A DNA stretch of 25,590 bases from an uncultured Oscillospiraceae bacterium. GTDB taxonomy: Bacteria; Bacillota; Clostridia; Oscillospirales; Oscillospiraceae. Each line of letters opens with the position of its first letter. The first letter of the stretch is position 1. The notes beneath the pieces are model-generated. The model made no database searches and was not told the DNA's origin. It saw nothing but the letters and a program-made list of their open reading frames with translations. Made by a program: the position numbers and the translations under genes. Below, piece by piece: positions 21,400 to 25,590 of the stretch. The DNA is taken from positions 1-25,590 of the forward strand of contig CAJTYO010000039.1 in the NCBI GenBank assembly GCA_910584045.1, written 5' to 3'.

Positions 21400-22383
21400 A
21401 TGGGAGTAGAAGCAACTCTGGCAGAGGCGATTGGTACAACGGGAGTCAATGCGAAATATGATGCGGCCTGTAAACGGCTGTTGAGTGAGAAGTATATTCT
21501 GGCATGGATCATGAAGAGCTGTCTGACGGAATATCAAAATTGTGCGATTAATGAAATCGCAGAGAGATATATTGAAGGGCAGCCCTCGGTGGAAAGCATC
21601 CCGATTGCTCCGGATAAAACGAACCCCGTTATTCGAGGGCTGCGTACAGAAGATTCCTCGCAGTCAGAGGGAGCCATCACCTACGATGTGCGGTTTTATG
21701 CTTATGCTCCGGGGACAAAGAAACCGATTCGTCTGATTATCAATGTGGAATCTCAGTTAAATTATAACGCAGGATATCCTTTACTCAAACGCGCTATATT
21801 CTACGGCAGCCGGATGATCTCTTCGCAGTATGGGACAGAGTTCACAAACGCAGAGTATACCGGGATATGCAAGGTCTATTCGATCTGGATTTGCCCTTCG
21901 CCGCCAAAGCATCACCAGAATACGATTACCCGCTACCACATTGCAGAGGAAAACATCGTTGGACATGTCAAGGAGGACCTGGAGAACTACGACTTGATGA
22001 CGGTGATTATACTGGGACTTAGCGACCCTGCTGAAGCGGAGGAGGAAAGTGTCGGTATATTGCGCTTATTATCTGTATTGTTGTCAAGCGAGACAGCGGA
22101 AGCAGAAAAGAAGCGAATTTTGAGAGACGATTATGCAATACCTCTTACAGAAAGGATGGAAAGGAGCCTGACAGAAATGTGTAATTTGAGCCAAGGTGTG
22201 GAAGAAAAGGGAATCGCCAAGGGGCTGGTCAAAGGTCGTGCTGAAGGCCGTGCTGAAGCGACGGCCACCCTTATTCGGAATCTAATGGACAGCGCAAGTG
22301 TTTCAATTGAAAAAGCAATGTCAATGTTAAAGATTTCCGAGGAAGACCGTGCAAAATATATAGAACTGCTGGAAAGGCAGTAA
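21400..22383 (+). CDS. PD-(D/E)XK nuclease-family (Rpn/PDDEXK_2-like) protein
   Basis: 327 residues; the ATG 21400 has GGGGAGA 9 nt upstream. The nuclease core reads ITYDVRFYAYAPG (Asp96), then LIINVESQLNYNAGYPLLKR (Glu117-x-Gln119), the D...ExQ form of the PD-(D/E)XK fold, followed by an aromatic segment (CKVYSIWICPSPP). The C-terminal region has a basic repeat (KGLVKGRAEGRAEA) and a helical tail, as in 'recombination-promoting nuclease/putative transposase' (Rpn-like) proteins. These cleave DNA and are linked to recombination and mobility. All expected active-site positions are present, so it may be active. It stands alone, preceded by the structured non-coding region and ended by a strong hairpin. 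Confidence 0.82.
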   Translation: MGVEATLAEAIGTTGVNAKYDAACKRLLSEKYILAWIMKSCLTEYQNCAINEIAERYIEGQPSVESIPIAPDKTNPVIRGLRTEDSSQSEGAITYDVRFYAYAPGTKKPIRLIINVESQLNYNAGYPLLKRAIFYGSRMISSQYGTEFTNAEYTGICKVYSIWICPSPPKHHQNTITRYHIAEENIVGHVKEDLENYDLMTVIILGLSDPAEAEEESVGILRLLSVLLSSETAEAEKKRILRDDYAIPLTERMERSLTEMCNLSQGVEEKGIAKGLVKGRAEGRAEATATLIRNLMDSASVSIEKAMSMLKISEEDRAKYIELLERQ

Positions 22384-22389
22384 AAAAGA

Positions 22390-22433
22390 AAAATGATGGC
22401 CGGTTACCTGACAAGGTGACCGGCCATCATTTT
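22390..22433 (+). terminator. Terminator after the nuclease gene
   Basis: 19-nt arms 22390-22408 and 22415-22433 pair with one wobble; the right arm ends in TTTT. It starts 7 nt after the stop. Confidence 0.85.
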
Positions 22434-22455
22434 GTGACAAAGGAGGGATACCGAT

Positions 22456-22614
22456 ATGTCCAAATCAGGGAGCCCCATCCACGACACCAAAATGATAATT
22501 ACGGTTCAGGGGCGCGAGGTAGCAATGCAATTTACTGAGAAACCAAATCCGCAGATCGCTCTCCAAGTCAAACAGGTGCTTATGGGAAACTACCTGGCAA
22601 CCAGCAGTAAATAA
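22456..22614 (+). CDS. Small protein upstream of the recombinase remnant (52 residues)
   Basis: ATG 22456 preceded by AGGAGGG. The product reads SGSPIHDTKMIITVQGREVA followed by MQFTEKPNPQIALQVKQVLM, with a probable beta strand then helix. Small ORFs of this size and position, often TnpW-like, precede serine recombinases in Clostridial transposons, and the recombinase fragment begins 69 bases downstream. I do not recognise the exact family. The good ribosome-binding site and protein-like composition support it as real. Confidence 0.55.
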   Translation: MSKSGSPIHDTKMIITVQGREVAMQFTEKPNPQIALQVKQVLMGNYLATSSK

Positions 22615-22682
22615 ACAGGAACTGTCTGCAATTATTCAACGTCAATTTACAATTAATTCTATAGTAAGGAAGGAAAATACAT

Positions 22683-23097
22683 ATGTCAAGAAAAGTTTAT
22701 TGCTATTATGAATGCCCTGCTGTGGAGCGAATTTCTCAAAAATTGACTGCTGGTTGTGAAATAGCCAGACAGCGAGCAGCCTGCCAGGAGTTTGCAAAAA
22801 AGATGGGGTGGGATATTGTCGGAGAAATAGAGGAATCTGGCGTAACTTCTCCTGGTGCTTCCCACCGTACCAGCGAAGGATTGCCGCAGCTCGGCGCATT
22901 GCCTGATTGGAAGAATGTTGACATTCTTCTGGCTTCATGTTTGACCGCTTGATCCATAATGTTGAAGAAATTCCGACTGTTCTTGAATACTTCGCTCATG
23001 AAAACGTTGCTGTGTGGAGCACCATGGAAGGCGAGATAAGAGGCGGTGACCGCACAGACCGGCTAATGCGGTATATTTCTTTTTGGCAAAACTGGCG
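22683..23097 (+). pseudogene. Serine recombinase N-terminal domain, frameshifted and truncated
   Basis: ATG 22683 has GGAAGG upstream. The first frame, EIARQRAACQEFAKKMGWDI followed by VGEIEESGV and LGALPDWKNVDILL, resembles the resolvase N-terminal domain. Near 22925-22937 the match moves to the next frame (MFDRLIHNVEEIPTVLEYFA, then NVAVWSTMEGEI). The expected catalytic Ser motif near the start is not clear. The family ends at MRYISFWQNW near 23097, where an alarmone-synthetase fragment begins. A real recombinase has several hundred more residues with a DNA-binding domain, so this is a broken remnant. Confidence 0.55.
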
Positions 23098-23562
23098 CGG
23101 CAAAGTCTCCCCATCACAGCGGACAGCGCCCTTCAGAATGTGTGGGATGCCGCGGGGGTACGTTTGGTGTGTCCATTTGTGCAGAACATCGACCAGACAG
23201 TCGGTTTGATCCGTCATATCCCAGGGATTCAGATTTTGCGGGAGAAGGACTACATCCGAAACCCAAAGCCCAATGGATACCGCAGTTACTACGTGATCCT
23301 CTCTTTGCCTCTGCGGTTCCTGGAGAAAATGCCGGAGCATCCGGTCTGGCTGGAGGTCCAGCTCCGTACCATCGCCATGGACTGCTGGGCCAGTATTGAA
23401 CACCAGTTGAAATATAAACACGATATAGAAAATCAAACGCTGATCGTCCGGGAACTGAAACGCTGTGCGGATGAAATCGCCTCTACGGATCTATCCCTGC
23501 AAACCATACGGGATTTAATAGAGGGACCGGGAAAGGAGGATGCCTTATGCGAATCTTGGTAG
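23083..23562 (+). pseudogene. RelA/SpoT-type small alarmone synthetase, N-terminal part lost
   Basis: The readable 159 codons contain the synthetase core: ALQNVWDAAGVRLVCPFVQN, EKDYIRNPKPNGYRSYYVIL, and WLEVQLRTIAMDCWASIEHQ with LKYKHD. Such enzymes make (p)ppGpp from ATP and GDP/GTP. Compared with the usual ~200-210 residues of small RelQ-type synthetases, about 50 N-terminal residues are missing; upstream sequence is recombinase, and there is no ATG or ribosome-binding site (frame opens with TTG). The tail overlaps the response-regulator start by 16 bases, so the original gene was translationally coupled to the two-component system. Activity is unlikely but not excluded. Confidence 0.75.
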
Positions 23563-24221
23563 CCGATGACGAGCCGGAGATGACCATGGTGCTGGAGGCC
23601 CTGCTCAAACGGGAGCATTACTCTGTGGACGTGGTCTACAATGGGCAGGACGCTTTGGACTATGGGCTGGCGGAGAACTACGACTGCCTGATCCTGGACA
23701 TCATGATGCCCAAGTTGGACGGTATCCAGGCTTTGCGGGCCCTGCGGGCCAAAAATATTGCCACGCCGGTGCTGCTGCTGACGGCAAAAAGCCAGGTGGA
23801 GGACCGGGTGGCGGGGTTGGACAGTGGGGCGGATGACTACCTGCCCAAGCCCTTTGACAACCGGGAATTTATCGCCAGGATACGGGCCTTGACCCGCAGA
23901 GGCGGAGAGTATACCCCAAATGTTCTCGCTGCCGGAAATGTCACATTGGATTGCTCCACCTTTGAACTGAAGTGCGGTTCCTCCTGTATCCGGCTGGGCA
24001 ATCGGGAGTTTCAGATGCTGGAGCTGCTCATGCGCCAGACCGGGCGGCTCATCTCCACGGAGCAGTTTATGGAACACATCTGGGGCTACGACAGCGAGGC
24101 GGAGATCAACGTGGTCTGGGCCTATATCTCTTATCTGCGGCGCAAACTGGAGGCGGTGGGCGGGAACGTTCGGATCACCGCCCGCCGGGGCCAGGGGTAT
24201 CTGCTGGAGGAGACGATATGA
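23547..24221 (+). CDS. OmpR-family response regulator
   Basis: 224 residues from ATG 23547, with AAAGGAGG upstream. The receiver has the acidic pair Asp7-Asp8, phospho-Asp51 (LILDIMMPKLDG), LLLTAKS and Lys101 (YLPKPF). The winged-helix domain has LGNREFQMLELLMRQTGRLI and VWAYISYLRRKLEAVGG, ending RRGQGYLLEE. It is the partner of the histidine kinase that follows with an ATGA overlap. Since that kinase is truncated, the regulator may now be orphaned. Its coupling to a synthetase gene upstream is unusual. Confidence 0.9.
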   Translation: MRILVADDEPEMTMVLEALLKREHYSVDVVYNGQDALDYGLAENYDCLILDIMMPKLDGIQALRALRAKNIATPVLLLTAKSQVEDRVAGLDSGADDYLPKPFDNREFIARIRALTRRGGEYTPNVLAAGNVTLDCSTFELKCGSSCIRLGNREFQMLELLMRQTGRLISTEQFMEHIWGYDSEAEINVVWAYISYLRRKLEAVGGNVRITARRGQGYLLEETI

Positions 24222-25213
24222 TCCGCTCTCTGCGCCGGAAATTTATTTTGATCGCCATGGCATCCCTCATCGGGACTATGACCGTCCTCTGCGCCGCCAT
24301 CGGCTTCGGTAGCTGCTATACCACCACACGGCGGGTGGACAAGGCCATCTCCATCCTGTATCAGAACGGGGGGACCTTCCTCCCGCCCGGAGCCCGGGTG
24401 GACCCCTCCGATTTCAATTTCCAGGTCACACCGGAAACCGCCTTTGAAACCAGATACATCATCGTAGAACTGACTAGGCAGAAAGAAATCAAATCCGCCA
24501 ATCTGGAACATATTGCCACCCTGGACCGGCAGACAGTGGTGGACACCATCAGTCAGATCATCAATACCGGGACGGAGCGGGGGTATGTTGACCATTACCG
24601 CTTTGGCGTGTTCCCCAATGAGGATGGAGGGAATACAATCATTGTACTGGACTGCTTTCTTCAGCTCCAGGCGATGAACAATATGCTGCGGATCACCGGT
24701 TTCATCTTCCTGGCCTGTATTTTGATCGTGTTCGTCTTGCTGTTGTTTTTGTCCAAGCGGGCGATCCGGCCTTTTGTGGATAATCTGGAGCGGCAGCGGC
24801 AGTTTATCACCGACGCCTCCCATGAGTTAAAAACACCTTTGGCTATTTTATCAGCGAACCTGGGTCTGCTGGAAGATACTTATGGGGAGGACAAATGGCT
24901 AGGGAGCGCAAAGTCCCAGATCACCCGCCTGGACAGGCTGATCAAAAATCTGGTAGAGTTGGCCCGTACAGAGGAGACGATTCGAGAGGACGCGGTGGAA
25001 GTGTTTTCTGTCAGCGAGATTGCCCAGGCGAATACAGACGCATTTCAGCCGCTGGCCGAGGCGGACGGAAAATCGTTAGCGGTGGAAATTACGGATGGGA
25101 TCAGCACCAAGGGAGTTCAAAACAATTTCTTCCGGCTGTTTTCCATTCTGCTGGACAACGCAGTCAAATACTGTGATGCGACGGGAACGATCCGTCTGTC
25201 TGTATCCATGCGG
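24218..25213 (+). pseudogene. Sensor histidine kinase, C-terminal ATPase domain cut off
   Basis: Start at ATG 24218 overlaps the regulator stop (ATGA). Residues 9-31 and about 164-190 are membrane spans enclosing an extracellular sensor of about 130 residues. The phospho-transfer region has ITDASHELKTPLAILSANLG (His202). The ATPase domain begins (RLFSILLDNAVKYCD, the N-box) and continues as TIRLSVSMRGRN, then stops matching at about 25213, where IS4-type transposase sequence takes over. The G1/G2 boxes are missing, so ATP binding and autophosphorylation should fail. The reading frame continues to 25447 through out-of-frame transposase sequence. Confidence 0.82.
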
Positions 25214-25590
25214 GGACGAAACATCTGTACTATCGGGTTTGTGCGGTTGACGGGTCGAGTGTCAACATTGCGAGGGACCGAACTCAAAGACATTTGTGCA
25301 ACATTCCGGCGCTCTAAAAGGCTACAACCAGGTGAAAGCACACGCTATTTACGATGTTTTGTCGAAAATGTATCTTTCCGCCGAAATTCATCCCCAGCCA
25401 GAGCAGGACGAGATTGGAGCGTTGGAGTTTCTGCTGACGTGGTATGATATTGCCGGAAAGGTTTTGCTTGTGGGAGATAGGGGATATTCCAGCTATGCGC
25501 TGTTTGCGTCGCTTCTTGAGCGGGAAAACACCGACTTTCTCATTCGGGTGAAGCAGGGGCGCGGCGCGATGAAATGTATAGCGGACCTTC
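25214..25590 (+). pseudogene. IS4-family-like transposase fragment, continuing beyond the window
   Basis: After the kinase break, one frame reads YYRVCAVDGSSVNIARD (the first DDE Asp region, AVDGS). The next frame then reads SKTFVQHSGALKGYNQVKAH, AIYDVLSKMYLSAEIHPQ, and LLVGDRGYSSYALFASLL (second Asp, GDRGY). A single-base shift near 25285 separates the two, so at least this copy is broken, and its N-terminal part is absent. It is cut by the window end at 25590. No terminal repeats are visible within the window. Confidence 0.75.

Overview
The window looks like a chromosomal stretch from a gut-type Clostridia, most probably an Oscillospiraceae relative (Flavonifractor / Lawsonibacter / Oscillibacter-like). 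This is inferred from protein style, GC-rich housekeeping genes with strong AGGAGG ribosome-binding sites, a VanR-type two-component pair, a PotC-PotD fusion and the kind of mobile-element genes seen. Roughly the first 13.4 kb is backbone carrying a decayed prophage lysis cassette. The remaining 12 kb is a patchwork of mobile-element debris: conjugative or plasmid-like element genes, phage primase, recombinase and IS fragments.

Layout. 1-422: an inverted copy of a tRNA-downstream repeat with its terminator, tRNA-Ser(GGA) on the minus strand with its own promoter, and a strong hairpin terminator. 423-2790: prophage remnant, made of an HTH protein fused by deletion to a PAPS-reductase fragment, two small membrane ORFs, an endolysin without its N-terminal catalytic half, an intact LLH-type holin and a small orphan ORF. 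2915-3889: L-lactate dehydrogenase. 3879-5625 (minus): a two-gene lipid/glycan operon of an acyltransferase-like protein and a GT2-GtrA fusion. 5997-6227: a small conserved-looking protein with its own promoter and terminator. 6371-8973: OmpR/VanR-family response regulator and multi-pass histidine kinase. 9014-13177: polyamine ABC transporter operon potA-potB-potCD behind a consensus promoter that is followed at once by a terminator-like hairpin. 13220-13480: tRNA-Pro(CGG) with a perfect-consensus promoter and the second copy of the downstream repeat.

13600-18600: element debris. A phage-type primase/helicase is cut off against the N-terminal part of a PcfK-like gene read from the other strand. 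Next comes a 511-bp non-coding block bounded by 36-37-bp inverted repeats and carrying at least eight TTAACAC repeats (origin-like). Then follow six small accessory genes on the minus strand and the C-terminal tail of a replication-initiator-like protein. 18637-20550: three XRE-type repressors and a SLOG (DUF1273-type) protein, two of them divergently arranged around an inverted-repeat operator. 20551-21399: a long non-coding stretch rich in complementary helices (structured RNA or decayed group II intron 5' half), placed before a PD-(D/E)XK nuclease-family gene at 21400-22383. 22456-25590: a small ORF, a frameshifted serine-recombinase N-terminus, an N-truncated RelA/SpoT-type alarmone synthetase overlapping a second response regulator, and a histidine kinase cut off by an IS4-type transposase fragment that runs out of the window.

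Cooperation. The Pot genes form one transporter. Each regulator/kinase pair is a two-component system, although the second kinase is broken. The XRE/SLOG genes look co-regulated. The minus-strand block 18397-14633 reads like the accessory segment of an integrated conjugative or plasmid-like element whose replication and transfer ends have been lost. All calls come from reading the sequence; no database search was made.
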